The notes under the pieces: model-generated
What the model was told of the DNA's origin: nothing
Database searches by the model: none
Seen by the model: only the letters and a program-made list of their open reading frames with translations
In this document: in pieces, positions 19,273 through 28,333 of the stretch
Numbering within the stretch: position 1 is the first letter of the stretch
Layout of the letters: each line of letters opens with the position of its first letter
From: Alphaproteobacteria bacterium UBA1908
Lineage (GTDB): Bacteria; Pseudomonadota; Alphaproteobacteria; Caedimonadales; UBA1908
Direction of reading: 5' to 3'
DNA length: 64,000 nt
Assembly (NCBI GenBank): GCA_002337525.1
Contig: DDGG01000033.1
Coordinates: 11,234 to 75,233, forward strand
Program-made: the position numbers and the translations under genes

Positions 19273-20580
19273 TTAGGCAGCCAGGGTAGCAGTAAGTTGT
19301 GTCAACGCAGAACCAAGGCTGATTTCCTGAACCACTCCTGAACGTCGACATTTAATTTCAACGGTTCCGGCCTTTAATCCTTTTGGTCCCACACGAACTT
19401 GCCAGGGTAAGCCAATAAGATCCATCGTGGCAAACTTGTCTCCTGCTCCAGTTTGACGATCATCATATAAAACAGTGACACCACTTTCGATCAAGCGATC
19501 ATAAATATTCTGGCAGGTTTCATCACACGCCGAGTCACCTACTTTCAAATTGATCAAGGCAATTTGGAAAGGAGCTACAGACTCTGGCCAGATAATGCCT
19601 GCCTCGTCATGACTTGCCTCGATAATCGCTGCCACAAGGCGGGAAATGCCAATGCCATAACTTCCCATATGAATGGGCAAGATTTTACCATCAAAGTCTG
19701 TGATATTGGCACCAAGAGCCTCTGAATACTTTGTCCCGAAATAGAAAATATGCCCAACTTCAATACCTCGTGCCTGACGAAGATCTGATGCAGGCACAGG
19801 ACAATTTTCAGGATCATGCATTTCTTCTTCCATAGCGTAAAGATCCATTATTGCGTCAACGGGTACTTCTGTATGGCCGGACTCTGCCATAATGTCTTCA
19901 AGTTTTCGATCATAATACAAGAGGCTTTCCCCTGTTGAAGCAATAATGTGGAACTCATGGCTCAAGTCACCGCCAATGGGACCCGGGTCAGCTCGCACAG
20001 GAACTGCGGTTAACCCAAGACGATCAAAAGTCTTGATATAGGCCCGCATCATCCTGAAATAGGATTCCCGAGCCCCCTTTTCATTGACATCAAAGGAATA
20101 GGCATCTTTCATATAAAATTCACGCCCTCTCATAACACCGAATCGAGGACGAATTTCATCCCTGAATTTCCACTGAATCTGGTAAAGAGACTGGGGCAAA
20201 TCACGATAACTGCGTAGATATCGGCGTGCAATGTCCGTCATTAACTCTTCTGCCGTGGGCGTATACAACATATCTCTATCATGGCGATCCTGAAACCGCA
20301 GCATTTCAGCACCATAGGCATCATAACGCCCACTTTCTTTCCATAAGTCAGCAGACTGTATCGTCGGCAAGACGACTTCATGCGCACCCGATTGGTTTAA
20401 TTCGTTGCGAACAATAGCCTCTATTTTCCTCAAAACAATACTACCGAGAGGAAGCCAGCTATAAATCCCCGAGGTTGATTGGGAAATCATTCCTGCCCGC
20501 AACATTAAACGATGCGAAACAACCTGGGCTTCCTGGGGTGTTTCTTTTAAGGTTGGTAAGAAATATTGGCTAAGGCGCAT
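19273..20580 (-). CDS. proS: Prolyl-tRNA synthetase, short alphaproteobacterial form
   Basis: Class II aminoacyl-tRNA synthetase charging tRNA-Pro. At 435 residues it lacks the roughly 180-residue editing insertion present in the E. coli type between motifs 2 and 3; this short form is typical of alphaproteobacteria. Visible are motif 1 ([21 protein letters not shown]), motif 2 ([18 protein letters not shown], then [13 protein letters not shown]) and motif 3 ([13 protein letters not shown]), followed by the anticodon-binding domain ending [12 protein letters not shown]. Loss of the insert means misacylated Ala-tRNA-Pro must be cleared by a separate editing protein elsewhere. It heads proS-lolC-lolD. 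Confidence 0.97.
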   Translation of the reverse strand: MRLSQYFLPTLKETPQEAQVVSHRLMLRAGMISQSTSGIYSWLPLGSIVLRKIEAIVRNELNQSGAHEVVLPTIQSADLWKESGRYDAYGAEMLRFQDRHDRDMLYTPTAEELMTDIARRYLRSYRDLPQSLYQIQWKFRDEIRPRFGVMRGREFYMKDAYSFDVNEKGARESYFRMMRAYIKTFDRLGLTAVPVRADPGPIGGDLSHEFHIIASTGESLLYYDRKLEDIMAESGHTEVPVDAIMDLYAMEEEMHDPENCPVPASDLRQARGIEVGHIFYFGTKYSEALGANITDFDGKILPIHMGSYGIGISRLVAAIIEASHDEAGIIWPESVAPFQIALINLKVGDSACDETCQNIYDRLIESGVTVLYDDRQTGAGDKFATMDLIGLPWQVRVGPKGLKAGTVEIKCRRSGVVQEISLGSALTQLTATLAA

Positions 20581-20673
20581 TCACCTGTTTCCATAAAAAA
20601 CTGTATCCATAAGTGTTTATAAGACAGATTCCTGGTAGGGACAAGAGCAACATGAGATATTATTAACGAAATT

Positions 20674-21639
20674 CTAGCCAGCTGATAAAGGAGCCGCCCT
20701 GGCTTTGATTTTTTTGCGGCCTTCATCCTCCTGAAAACAGATAATAACTGTACCAGCGAAAATGATAACAGCACCAATCCAAAGAGCTTCTGATCTCGGC
20801 AACTCGCCAAAAGCAGAATAAGCGAAAAACGCTGTAAACAAAAGGCGTGAAAAACCAAAAGGGGCCAAGAAGCTGATTTCTGCACATTTATAACAATAGG
20901 CATGGGTAAGATTTCCAAGAGTTGCCACAATACCTAAAGGAATCAGATAAAGAAAGTGTTCCCATTCCAAAGGGCGCCAGTCCACAAGAGCTGGGATCAA
21001 CATGATAGGAGCCATAAAAATCAAGATATAAGTTGTCAACACTTTGGGAGCTTCTCCGTTGCTCGCAAGTTTTCTACCTAAAACTTTTGACGCTGCAAAA
21101 CAAGCTGAAGCCAGTAAGGGCAAGGCAATAATCCAGCCAAGAGGATCATAGGAGTCTCCCATAAAAGCCTGGTCGGGTCGCGTTATTAGAAAAGCCCCGG
21201 TAAAACCAAATAAAATTCCGATAAGACGAAAGGGACCAATCCTTTCCCGTAAATAAAAAGCAGCGCCAATAACAGTAAGAATAGGGCTTGTAAAACCCAG
21301 AGCCACAGCTTTTGCTGCAGGCATTGATTTAAAAGCATAATAAAGACAAATCACACCAGAAGCCGCAAAAACAACACGCATAAGGTGAAGTGTTTTCCTG
21401 CCTGTTTTAAGAGCCTCGAAAGTTTCTTTCTTCACAAGAACAGGTAAAAAGAAAATGGCACCAATCAAATACTGTAAAAAAGCAATTTGTGAAGATGACA
21501 GGGCTTTTTCAACACCGCCAGATCCGCCCGTTAGATAACGTACGATAATATTCATCATGGCAAAACACGCACATGCCATCGTTTTCCAGATAACGCCTTG
21601 AACCTTCAGTGGTAAAGTCAAAAAAGTTTTTCTCATCAT
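20674..21639 (-). CDS. DMT superfamily (EamA) permease
   Basis: Ten-helix inner-membrane metabolite permease. The start is taken at MMRKTFLTLP (21,639); a longer frame exists upstream. Two EamA repeats are visible: the first up to LYLRERIGPFRLIGILFGFTGAFLITRP, the second ending YSAFGELPRSEALWIGAVIIFAGTVIIC. The GFTSPILTVIGAAFYL loop resembles rhodospirillales and rickettsial S-adenosylmethionine or metabolite permeases of this class, but the substrate is not determinable. It lies 93 bases upstream of proS on the same strand; a second, distinct DMT permease is 2 kb away. Confidence 0.85.
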   Translation of the reverse strand: MMRKTFLTLPLKVQGVIWKTMACACFAMMNIIVRYLTGGSGGVEKALSSSQIAFLQYLIGAIFFLPVLVKKETFEALKTGRKTLHLMRVVFAASGVICLYYAFKSMPAAKAVALGFTSPILTVIGAAFYLRERIGPFRLIGILFGFTGAFLITRPDQAFMGDSYDPLGWIIALPLLASACFAASKVLGRKLASNGEAPKVLTTYILIFMAPIMLIPALVDWRPLEWEHFLYLIPLGIVATLGNLTHAYCYKCAEISFLAPFGFSRLLFTAFFAYSAFGELPRSEALWIGAVIIFAGTVIICFQEDEGRKKIKARAAPLSAG

Positions 21640-21868
21640 ACTTGCCTGTTTTCTTTCTACGTCCCGGATAGATAAAAAAACTTCTAAAATACAAAAAATG
21701 TACCATACATAATACATACCAAAAGGAGCTTTGCCTCCAGGTTTGCTATATATAAGAAGGCTGCGTCCTTAAATCAAGCAAAAGAAAGAATTATTAAAGC
21801 TTAATTTCCTCCACCCCTTAACTTTATCTATAAAAGAAGTTACTCTTATTCAAAAAGGGAGTGTTTTT

Positions 21869-22345
21869 ATGAAAAACTTTTTATATTCTATTGCCGTTCT
21901 TATCGCACCTACAGTTTGTAACGCAGAAGATTTTTCTTTAGTACCTGACCCCAGTTTTACTATTACCATACTTTTTCCAAAGATGGATCAGAAAGTATCT
22001 TTTGCCTGCAAAACGTCGGCAACATGCAAGTCAGATGGTAAAATCACCATACGAGGACAACAACAAAACCTGAATATTGCCCTTAATATCAATCCTCATA
22101 AACATCACTCAAGAGCAAGACACGTGTCACCCTATGCCCCAAAAAGCTTTCGCTATAATCTGACAATTGATACAGGAAAACCAGGAACGTTTCTAAATAC
22201 AGCACATCTTGCCAAAAGAGGCACCCTTCCACCCTATGAAGGTGTTTATTTTCAAAAGCCACTGACCTACTGGTACAAAAAAGGAGGACGAGAACATAAA
22301 ATTAATATTGATCTCGTACAGATCCAGATCGAACCAAACACATGA
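21869..22345 (+). CDS. Hypothetical secreted protein
   Basis: Unrecognised 158-residue protein with a good SD (GGGAG about 8 nt before ATG) and a signal peptide MKNFLYSIAVLIAPTVCNA. The mature chain has two cysteines close together (SFACKTSATC) that could form a small disulfide loop, is basic in the middle (His/Lys-rich NPHKHHSRARH), and ends with beta-like strands. It is transcribed divergently from the DMT gene and converges on marR. Codon use and length look genuine; no function is proposed. Confidence 0.65.
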   Translation: MKNFLYSIAVLIAPTVCNAEDFSLVPDPSFTITILFPKMDQKVSFACKTSATCKSDGKITIRGQQQNLNIALNINPHKHHSRARHVSPYAPKSFRYNLTIDTGKPGTFLNTAHLAKRGTLPPYEGVYFQKPLTYWYKKGGREHKINIDLVQIQIEPNT

Positions 22346-22388
22346 TTGTAGTCAACATTAAAAGAATCCTGAATCTTTTATATAATCC

Positions 22389-22844
22389 TTACGATTTTTT
22401 GCGAACAAGAGCTTGTAGAATTTTAATGAGCTTTTGCTGGTCTTCAGGTATCAGAGAGCCAAAAAATAGAGCGTCCATCCCCTCAATTAAAGGCACTATC
22501 TCTGACGTCAGTGCCTTGCCATTATCTGTTAAAAGAACTGTTTTTGCACGATTATCCCGAAAATTTTCATAACGCTCCAGATACCCTTGACTCACCAATT
22601 TCCCAAGAGATTTAGAGACCGTCATTTTATCAAGTCTGGTTAAGTGTACAAGGTCATTTTGCGTCACCTCCTCCGATGATTTCTGATGCCACAAAAGAGT
22701 TGCCAAAATCACAAATTGCGCATGAGATATTCCGTAGGGCTCAAGCACTTTTCTTAGAAGACGCTGCCACGTTTGAGTTGTCTGCCACAATAAATACCCC
22801 GGGCTATCTTCGGCGGCTTCAAATCCAAAGGGATTCTGTTTCAT
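22389..22844 (-). CDS. MarR family transcriptional regulator
   Basis: Winged-helix dimeric repressor of 151 residues. The ATG at 22,844 (MKQNPFGFEAAED) follows GGAGGAAA. The DNA-binding region reads GISHAQFVILATLLW ... VTQNDLVHLTRLDKMTVSKSLGKLVSQGYLERYENFRDNRAKTV, a clear MarR winged helix with the D-x-R-x-K wing. It is 47 bases downstream of the SRPBCC gene on the same strand, so the pair is probably autoregulated through the palindrome at 23,339-23,352 in the SRPBCC promoter. Ligand unknown. Confidence 0.85.
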   Translation of the reverse strand: MKQNPFGFEAAEDSPGYLLWQTTQTWQRLLRKVLEPYGISHAQFVILATLLWHQKSSEEVTQNDLVHLTRLDKMTVSKSLGKLVSQGYLERYENFRDNRAKTVLLTDNGKALTSEIVPLIEGMDALFFGSLIPEDQQKLIKILQALVRKKS

Positions 22845-22891
22845 ACAAATTATTTCCTCCAATAAAGAAGCCTCTGTTTATAAAAGATTCT

Positions 22892-23314
22892 TCAATAGTC
22901 AGATTTTGCCAAATCAACCAGACTCCTGACTTCTTCAGGAACAGATTCTGCCACATGACGGGCGACAAGCCTAACCCAAAGTTTTGTCAAGGGACCTTTC
23001 ACAACAAGGTGGTTTGTCAATAACAGCCCTCCCTTTTGTTCTTCAACACGGTGTGTGTCATACATTTTTGCCCCAAAAAAAGAAGTACAGTCTGTGAATT
23101 CGTATTCTTCTTTAATATCAACCAGCTGGATCTTTACTGCCTTCATCCCCTTTGGCTTAAGAAAAAAATGGGAACCAACTTTAAAATCTCCAATTAAACG
23201 GCATGATTCAAGATCAGTGTGCCACCGAGGCCAGTTATCAATATCTTTCCAAAGACGCCAAATCTCTTTTTTTGAAATACCCTCATAAAAGCAGCGATGA
23301 GTTTGTTGCCACAT
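22892..23314 (-). CDS. SRPBCC/START-like (polyketide cyclase family) protein
   Basis: The start is taken at MWQQTHRCFYEGI (23,314), giving 140 residues; sequence upstream is AT-rich promoter. The fold signature is clear: an initial strand, KEIWRLWKDIDNWPRWHTDLESCRL (the W-D-x-x-x-W-P-x-W of SRPBCC proteins), KVGSHFFLKPKG, and a final helix LWVRLVARHVAESVPEEVRSLV. Such proteins bind hydrophobic ligands. With the adjacent MarR regulator it forms a small ligand-responsive unit, possibly for stress or aromatic compounds; this role is inferred only from context. Confidence 0.8.
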   Translation of the reverse strand: MWQQTHRCFYEGISKKEIWRLWKDIDNWPRWHTDLESCRLIGDFKVGSHFFLKPKGMKAVKIQLVDIKEEYEFTDCTSFFGAKMYDTHRVEEQKGGLLLTNHLVVKGPLTKLWVRLVARHVAESVPEEVRSLVDLAKSDY

Positions 23315-23338
23315 AAAAAAACCTTTTGTATTTATAAC

Positions 23339-23352
23339 ATATAATATTATAT
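23339..23352. promoter_or_regulatory. Perfect AT palindrome, candidate MarR operator
   Basis: ATATAATATTATAT is a perfect 14-base palindrome 25 bases before the SRPBCC start, overlapping where a -10 box would lie. MarR proteins bind such AT-rich palindromes, and the gene two positions downstream encodes one. The assignment is inference. Confidence 0.4.
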
Positions 23353-23488
23353 ACATATAATAAGCTGTAAAAGTCAAGAGATCATCTTGAAAAATATCAG
23401 TCAAAAAAACGTTAAAGAACAAGACACAGTGCTCTTTTCGTGGTATGAGGTCTCAATATGTTTTTATATTTTCCAAAAGACCTTTCAT

Positions 23489-24385
23489 ATGGTTTCCGGA
23501 CATCAAAATAAGTCACTTATTGGGGGTCTTTACATGGCTTTTGCCATGTTTGTTTTTATGTCTGTGAATGTCGCTGTCAAGGATGCCACGGCCTCGTATC
23601 CCTTGATGCAGGTTGTCTTTTTTCGATATGCTTTCTCGATCATTCCCTGCCTGGTTCTTCTAAAAGCTGCTGGAGGCCTGAAAGCTCTTAAAACCGTCGA
23701 CATCAAATGGCACTTTTTTTCAGGGTGTATAGGTGTTTTGGGTCTTTATTGCCTCTTTAAGTCTTTTCATGTTTTGCCGCTCGCAGATGCAACGGCTTTT
23801 TCCTATTCCTCGATTCTTTTTGTAACTCTTTTATCGTCACCCATCTTAAATGAAAAAGTCGGTCCACGTCGCTGGATTGCTGTTCTTATTGGCTTTTCCG
23901 GAGTGATTTTTATGGTCAATCCAACAGGCCGGGTTTTCCAGACAGGCGCCTTGTACAGCCTTACTTTTGCCCTGATTGATGCAACGGTTATTATCATGGC
24001 GCGCCTTCTGACAAAAAGAAATCACCCTGCTAGTATCGTTTTCTACTTTGTTACAATATCTGCATTTATTAGTGCATTCTTCCTTCCCTTTGGAAACTGG
24101 GAAACACCTTTTTCCCTGTTACATTGGGGGCAACTTATTCTTCTTGGTATTGGAGGGGGCATAGGTCAAATTCTTCTTACTCATGCTTTTAGGTATGCCC
24201 CCGCAACTGTTGCTGCCCCTGTCAGTTATACTTCATTTGTCTGGGGCGTTCTTTTCGGGATATTATTCTGGAATGATTTTCCAACTCCTGAAGTATGGAT
24301 TGGCTGTAGTGTTCTTATTGTATGCGGTGTCTATATTACTTATCGAGCCCATAAAATAGAAAAGGCTAAAGCTTTAAAAGGTTAA
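23489..24385 (+). CDS. DMT superfamily (EamA) permease
   Basis: Second drug/metabolite permease in this stretch, 298 residues from the ATG at 23,489 (MVSGHQNKSLIGGLY); the open frame extends upstream only through a TTG. Ten TM segments in two EamA repeats: first ending SPILNEKVGPRRWIAVLIGFSGVIFMVNPTG, second ending FWNDFPTPEVWIGCSVLIVCGVYITYRAHK. The conserved Arg in QVVFFRYAFS and the KSFHVLPLADATAFSYSS segment are normal for the class. Substrate unknown. Its 3' end overlaps ftsY by 4 bases, tail to tail. Confidence 0.85.
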   Translation: MVSGHQNKSLIGGLYMAFAMFVFMSVNVAVKDATASYPLMQVVFFRYAFSIIPCLVLLKAAGGLKALKTVDIKWHFFSGCIGVLGLYCLFKSFHVLPLADATAFSYSSILFVTLLSSPILNEKVGPRRWIAVLIGFSGVIFMVNPTGRVFQTGALYSLTFALIDATVIIMARLLTKRNHPASIVFYFVTISAFISAFFLPFGNWETPFSLLHWGQLILLGIGGGIGQILLTHAFRYAPATVAAPVSYTSFVWGVLFGILFWNDFPTPEVWIGCSVLIVCGVYITYRAHKIEKAKALKG

Positions 24386-25314
24386 AGTCCCATCAAACTT
24401 CTGGCAAAAGGTAATGCTTCAAAATTTTGTAAATCATCAACAGATTCACCTACACCGATAGCATGAATTGGTAACTCGAACTTTTGAGCCAGTGCAATAA
24501 GAACACCTCCTTTAGCTGTTCCATCTAACTTTGTCACAACAAGACCTGTCACACCGGCCGTCTTTTGGAAAAGATCAACCTGAGAATGAGCATTCTGACC
24601 CACAGTCGCATCCAAAACAAGAAGACAAGAATGAGGTGCCTGTGGATCTATTTTTTTCAAAACACGTTTGATTTTCGCAAGTTCATCCATCAAATCCTGA
24701 CGGTTCTGCAGGCGTCCTGCTGTATCAATCAAAAGAATATCGTCACCAGCTTCTTTAGAAGTTTCATAGGCTTCATAGGCAAGTCCTGCAGGGTCACCTC
24801 CCGGAGTACCAACAGTGACAGGAACGCCGGCTCGTTCTCCCCAAACCTGTAATTGTTCAACCGCTGCTGCTCTAAAAGTATCTCCCGCAGCCACCCGAAC
24901 TTTTTTGCCTTCACCAGCCCACCTGGAAGCCAACTTGCCAATCGTTGTTGTCTTACCGCTGCCATTAACTCCCACAACAAGAAATACATAAGGCTTTGAT
25001 TGAGTTTCTAACGTAAAAGAAGTCGCATACGGCAATAAAATTTCCTCAAGACGCTTTGACAGAAAAGTTCTTATTTCTTCGTCACTAACTTCTTGATCAA
25101 AACGATCCCTGGCAAGAGCCGCCACAAGGTTTGCTGCTGTTTCAACCCCAAGATCTGAAGCAATCAAATGTTCTTCCAGTTCTTCAAGAACAGATTCATC
25201 AAGGCGACGTTTTTTGACAATTGCAACAATACCATCGCTGATTTTTGAAGATGACTTTTTAAGACCGTCTTTAAGTCTTTTGAACCATCCTTTTTTCTCT
25301 ATTTCTTCACTCAT
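24382..25314 (-). CDS. ftsY: Signal recognition particle receptor FtsY
   Basis: SRP GTPase that docks ribosome-nascent chains at the inner membrane. From ATG 25,314 (MSEEIEKKGWFKRLKDGL) it is 310 residues, the short form without the long acidic A domain, common in alphaproteobacteria. The NG domain is complete: VVGVNGSGKTTTIGKLA (G1), AAGDTFRAAAVEQL, LIDTAGRLQNR (G3), VTKLDGTAKGG (G4) and the closing GVGESVDDLQNF. The start lies inside the mtaB stop region (8-base overlap). It belongs to dapF-mtaB-ftsY. Confidence 0.97.
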   Translation of the reverse strand: MSEEIEKKGWFKRLKDGLKKSSSKISDGIVAIVKKRRLDESVLEELEEHLIASDLGVETAANLVAALARDRFDQEVSDEEIRTFLSKRLEEILLPYATSFTLETQSKPYVFLVVGVNGSGKTTTIGKLASRWAGEGKKVRVAAGDTFRAAAVEQLQVWGERAGVPVTVGTPGGDPAGLAYEAYETSKEAGDDILLIDTAGRLQNRQDLMDELAKIKRVLKKIDPQAPHSCLLVLDATVGQNAHSQVDLFQKTAGVTGLVVTKLDGTAKGGVLIALAQKFELPIHAIGVGESVDDLQNFEALPFARSLMGL

Positions 25315-26593
25315 TTTCAACAACAGCCTTTCCTGTCAGCCCCTGGTCATCATATCCGGTCACGTAAGCAATGACGTTCTCCCCTTTGTCAAAACTACGT
25401 CCCCTGGAAGTCTCCAGGCGTATAGGAGCAAAATGGCTGGTATGTCCTTTTGATTTTTCTTCAATCAAAACAGAAACCTTTTGACCCAACTGGCTTTTAT
25501 GAAAAAGATTTTTTTGTTGGCTCCCTAGTTTCCGTAAACGAGCCGCTCTGGATTTAATTTCTTTCCCCATGACTTGAGGCATTTTAGCAGCAGGCGTTCC
25601 TTCCCGCCTGGAGTAGGGAAAAACATGCAGATAAGTTAGATTGCATTCCAACACAATTTTTAGAGAATTTTGGAACATTTCTTCAGTTTCAGTCGGAAAT
25701 CCAGCAATGATATCAGCCCCGAAAACAACATCCGGACGTATAGATCTTACCTTTTTACAAAAGGCAATAGCATCTTCCCGTAAATGTCGGCGCTTCATGC
25801 GTTTTAAAATCATGTTATCCCCTGCTTGTAAACTAATATGCAAATGGGGCATTAAACGGATATCACTCTCCAGAAGGCGGTAAATATCCTCGTCAACCTC
25901 GCTGGGGTCCAAGGAAGAAAGGCGTAACCTTTTCAAATCAGGAACCTGGGCTAAAACCCGCCGTGTCATTTGTCCCAGGGTTGGTGCTCCCGGTAAATCC
26001 GCACCATATCCGGTGATATCAACGCCTGTAAAAACAACTTCCTGACAGCCTTCTGCCACAAGATGACGTACTTGCCTCACAATTTCTGCCACAGGAACAC
26101 TGCGGTTATTACCGCGCCCAAAGGGAATAGAGCAAAATGTACACCGATGATCACAGCCGTTTTGGATTTCAATAAAAGCACGTGTTCGACTTTCAAAACC
26201 GGAAATTAAATGATGTGCCGTTTCACGGATATTCATAATATCATTGACCAACACCTTTTTTGATGTTTCAGGCAAAAAACTGTCTGCCTTCATTTTTTCA
26301 GTGTTTCCCAAAACGCGATCGACTTCAGGCATTGATGCGTAAGTCTCAGGGTGAATCTGGGCACTACAACCGGCTACAATAATTCGGGCAGCAGGGTTTT
26401 CACGTCGCGCTTTTCGCACTGCTTGACGAGACTGACGCTCTGCTTCATTTGTCACAGCACATGTATTAATAATAACGACATCTTCATCCTTCAGATGTTG
26501 TGATGCGTGATCACGCATCACTTCGGATTCATAGGTATTTAATCGACATCCCAGTGTCATCGTTTTAATTAAAGAAGATTTATTGGCTGTCAT
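25307..26593 (-). CDS. mtaB: tRNA t6A37 methylthiotransferase MtaB
   Basis: Radical-SAM enzyme that inserts methylthio at C2 of t6A37 in ANN-decoding tRNAs. In 428 residues the N-terminal UPF0004 domain supplies three Fe-S cysteines (TLGCRLN, NTCAVTNEA, AGCSAQ); the radical-SAM cysteines are in GCDHRCTFCSIP; a TRAM-like C-terminal domain begins near GQKVSVLIEEKSKGH. TLGCRLN rather than TFGCQMN separates it from MiaB. It overlaps dapF by 4 bases and ftsY by 8, so all three are tightly coupled, a standard alphaproteobacterial arrangement. Confidence 0.95.
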   Translation of the reverse strand: MTANKSSLIKTMTLGCRLNTYESEVMRDHASQHLKDEDVVIINTCAVTNEAERQSRQAVRKARRENPAARIIVAGCSAQIHPETYASMPEVDRVLGNTEKMKADSFLPETSKKVLVNDIMNIRETAHHLISGFESRTRAFIEIQNGCDHRCTFCSIPFGRGNNRSVPVAEIVRQVRHLVAEGCQEVVFTGVDITGYGADLPGAPTLGQMTRRVLAQVPDLKRLRLSSLDPSEVDEDIYRLLESDIRLMPHLHISLQAGDNMILKRMKRRHLREDAIAFCKKVRSIRPDVVFGADIIAGFPTETEEMFQNSLKIVLECNLTYLHVFPYSRREGTPAAKMPQVMGKEIKSRAARLRKLGSQQKNLFHKSQLGQKVSVLIEEKSKGHTSHFAPIRLETSRGRSFDKGENVIAYVTGYDDQGLTGKAVVENE

Positions 26594-27423
26594 AAGTCAA
26601 AAAGCATTTCGTTAAACGTTCCCTGAAAAGACTGTTTTACAGGACCGGACATCGTTATTTTTTGGCCATCATATGTCACAGATAAATCACCTCCGTCAAG
26701 AGTAACACATACAGATTCACCTTGTGTTACAAAGCCTCGACGCACAGCAGCGACAACTGTGGCACATGCCCCGGTTGCACAGGCAGGCGTAATACCTGTG
26801 CCCCTTTCCCATACTCTCATACGCAGGTGATGACGTGATAGACAAGAAACAAATTCAACATTCGCCCCCTTTGGATAAAGAGGATGTCGTGTTAACTCGC
26901 GACCAAACCTTTCAAGAGGAACTTCTTCTGCATCCGGCACAAAAAAAACCATATGAGGGTTACCAACTCCCACACCCACCGGGCGTTCTAATCCTTCTAC
27001 ATCAACAGGCAGGAACAGAGTATCACTGTCCTGACTAAGCTTCATATCAGCAGAAGTTAACTGAGGGCTTCCCATTTTTACATGTGTGGCACCATCGATA
27101 TGAGAAGTTTTTAAAAAACCGGCGACTGTCTCAATTGTATGACCTGAAAGGCCTGATTCCATTGTCAGCAAATGTCCAACGCACCGCGTTGCATTACCAC
27201 ATGCTTCAACCTCCCCTCCGTCCGCATTAAAAATATGCATATATACGGCACACCCTTCTGTTCGAGGAGGGGCTAAAAGAATAAGCTGGTCACAGCCAAC
27301 ACCAAGGCGACGATTCGCAAGGATTTTAAGCTGCTCAACGGTCAGAGTTATATTATTTTGACGACCGTCAAGAATAATAAAGTCATTCCCTAAACCATGC
27401 ATTTTTGTAAAAGTATACATCAT
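26590..27423 (-). CDS. dapF: Diaminopimelate epimerase
   Basis: Converts LL- to meso-diaminopimelate for peptidoglycan and lysine. In 277 residues both catalytic cysteines are present: in EACGNATRCV and in TPACATGACATVV. KMHGLGNDFIILD at the N-terminus is the family hallmark. Two ATG codons stand in tandem at the start. First gene of dapF-mtaB-ftsY, with the upstream gap filled by repeat block A, so its promoter must be close to or within that block. Together with dapA further along it shows a working DAP route. Confidence 0.96.
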   Translation of the reverse strand: MMYTFTKMHGLGNDFIILDGRQNNITLTVEQLKILANRRLGVGCDQLILLAPPRTEGCAVYMHIFNADGGEVEACGNATRCVGHLLTMESGLSGHTIETVAGFLKTSHIDGATHVKMGSPQLTSADMKLSQDSDTLFLPVDVEGLERPVGVGVGNPHMVFFVPDAEEVPLERFGRELTRHPLYPKGANVEFVSCLSRHHLRMRVWERGTGITPACATGACATVVAAVRRGFVTQGESVCVTLDGGDLSVTYDGQKITMSGPVKQSFQGTFNEMLFDL

Positions 27424-27479
27424 TCTTGTCTTATACGATGAGGCACCTTGCTTCGTCCAGTATTTTCAGGCAACGCCAT

Positions 27480-27900
27480 AAAAATATTCTGGATCGTCAC
27501 GTTGACCTTCGGTCTCCTCACGATGACATGGACAGAAAGGGACTCCCATGATGATGGTTCTACTTCCGTCACTCAGAACGGATCTCTTTCTTTTCGTCAT
27601 TCAGAAGGCGTTTCCCCCCTCCGTCACTTAGAATGCGTCTCGTTCACTCCGTCATTCAGAGTGAGCGAAGCGAGGGAAGAATCCAGAATACTTTTCCACA
27701 AGACACACATCCCTTAAAGCCTGGATCCCGACGGGTGGCCTTGCCACCCTCTGGATGACAGGGAAATAAACGTACCTCCTCACGATGACGGTTTTACTTC
27801 CGTCCCTCAGAAGGACCCCCTTCATCCGTCATTCAGAGTGAGCGAAGCAAGGGAAGAATCCAGAATACTTCCACAAGGGCACACATCCTTTAAAACCCGG
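27480..27900. repeat. Intergenic palindromic repeat block A
   Basis: A 420-base non-coding block made of short units that start GTCA[T/C] and end ATCCAG. Two near-identical copies of a unit of about 75 bases (CGTCATTCAGAGTGAGCGAA...) start at 27,650 and 27,827. A third unit type at 27,721-27,761 contains GGGTGGC-CTT-GCCACCC, and a fourth, inverted, lies at 27,489-27,527. Fragments CGTCACTCAGAA and CGTCATTCAGAA are scattered between them. The same types recur in blocks B and C. No credible gene is present; frames here are incidental. Confidence 0.85.
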
Positions 27901-27911
27901 AAAAAAGCTTT

Positions 27912-28124
27912 CTAGGGAGTCAATTTGGCCTTAGATAAAATTTTTTCTGCATGTTCAAAATCTTTTTCATCAACCATCATACGATACCCTAAAGCTTCTA
28001 CACCTGGATAAAGACTGCTCATACCCTCATCAAATACAGTGGCCTCGATGCCTTCTTCAACTAAAATACTCCGGGCCAAATAAGCTTCTGCAGGTAAAGA
28101 GAATACTCTTAAAACAACCAACAT
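27912..28124 (-). CDS. DUF2007 domain small protein
   Basis: A 70-residue protein matching the DUF2007 (putative prokaryotic signal-transducing protein) pattern: an initial strand VVLRVFSLPAEAYLARSILVEEGI, then EATVFDEGM, then YRMMVDEKDFEHAEKIL. The family folds like a small ferredoxin-type domain and its role is unsettled. It is flanked by repeat block A on its 3' side and a divergent TPR gene on the 5' side. Length and motifs fit, so the gene is likely real. Confidence 0.8.
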   Translation of the reverse strand: MLVVLRVFSLPAEAYLARSILVEEGIEATVFDEGMSSLYPGVEALGYRMMVDEKDFEHAEKILSKAKLTP

Positions 28125-28333
28125 TGCAGTCCTCTCTTTTTTTTAACAGAGCCATCACTAACTCCAAGTAATATAACATGATACTTTAGAACCTTAAAAT
28201 TACTATACTTTTAGGCTATCAATGTGTTTTTTCTGCCTTTTTGAAAAAGATTTTTCTTTAAAACAAGATATCTCTTTTATTAAAGCACTTCCCTGTCTTA
28301 TACTTTTTAAAAGCTTAACGGGTTATTTAAATC

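Noticed and set aside
27480..27900. Possible CRISPR array in block A
   Set aside because: Units vary in type, orientation and spacing, are not separated by regular spacers, and no cas genes are near.
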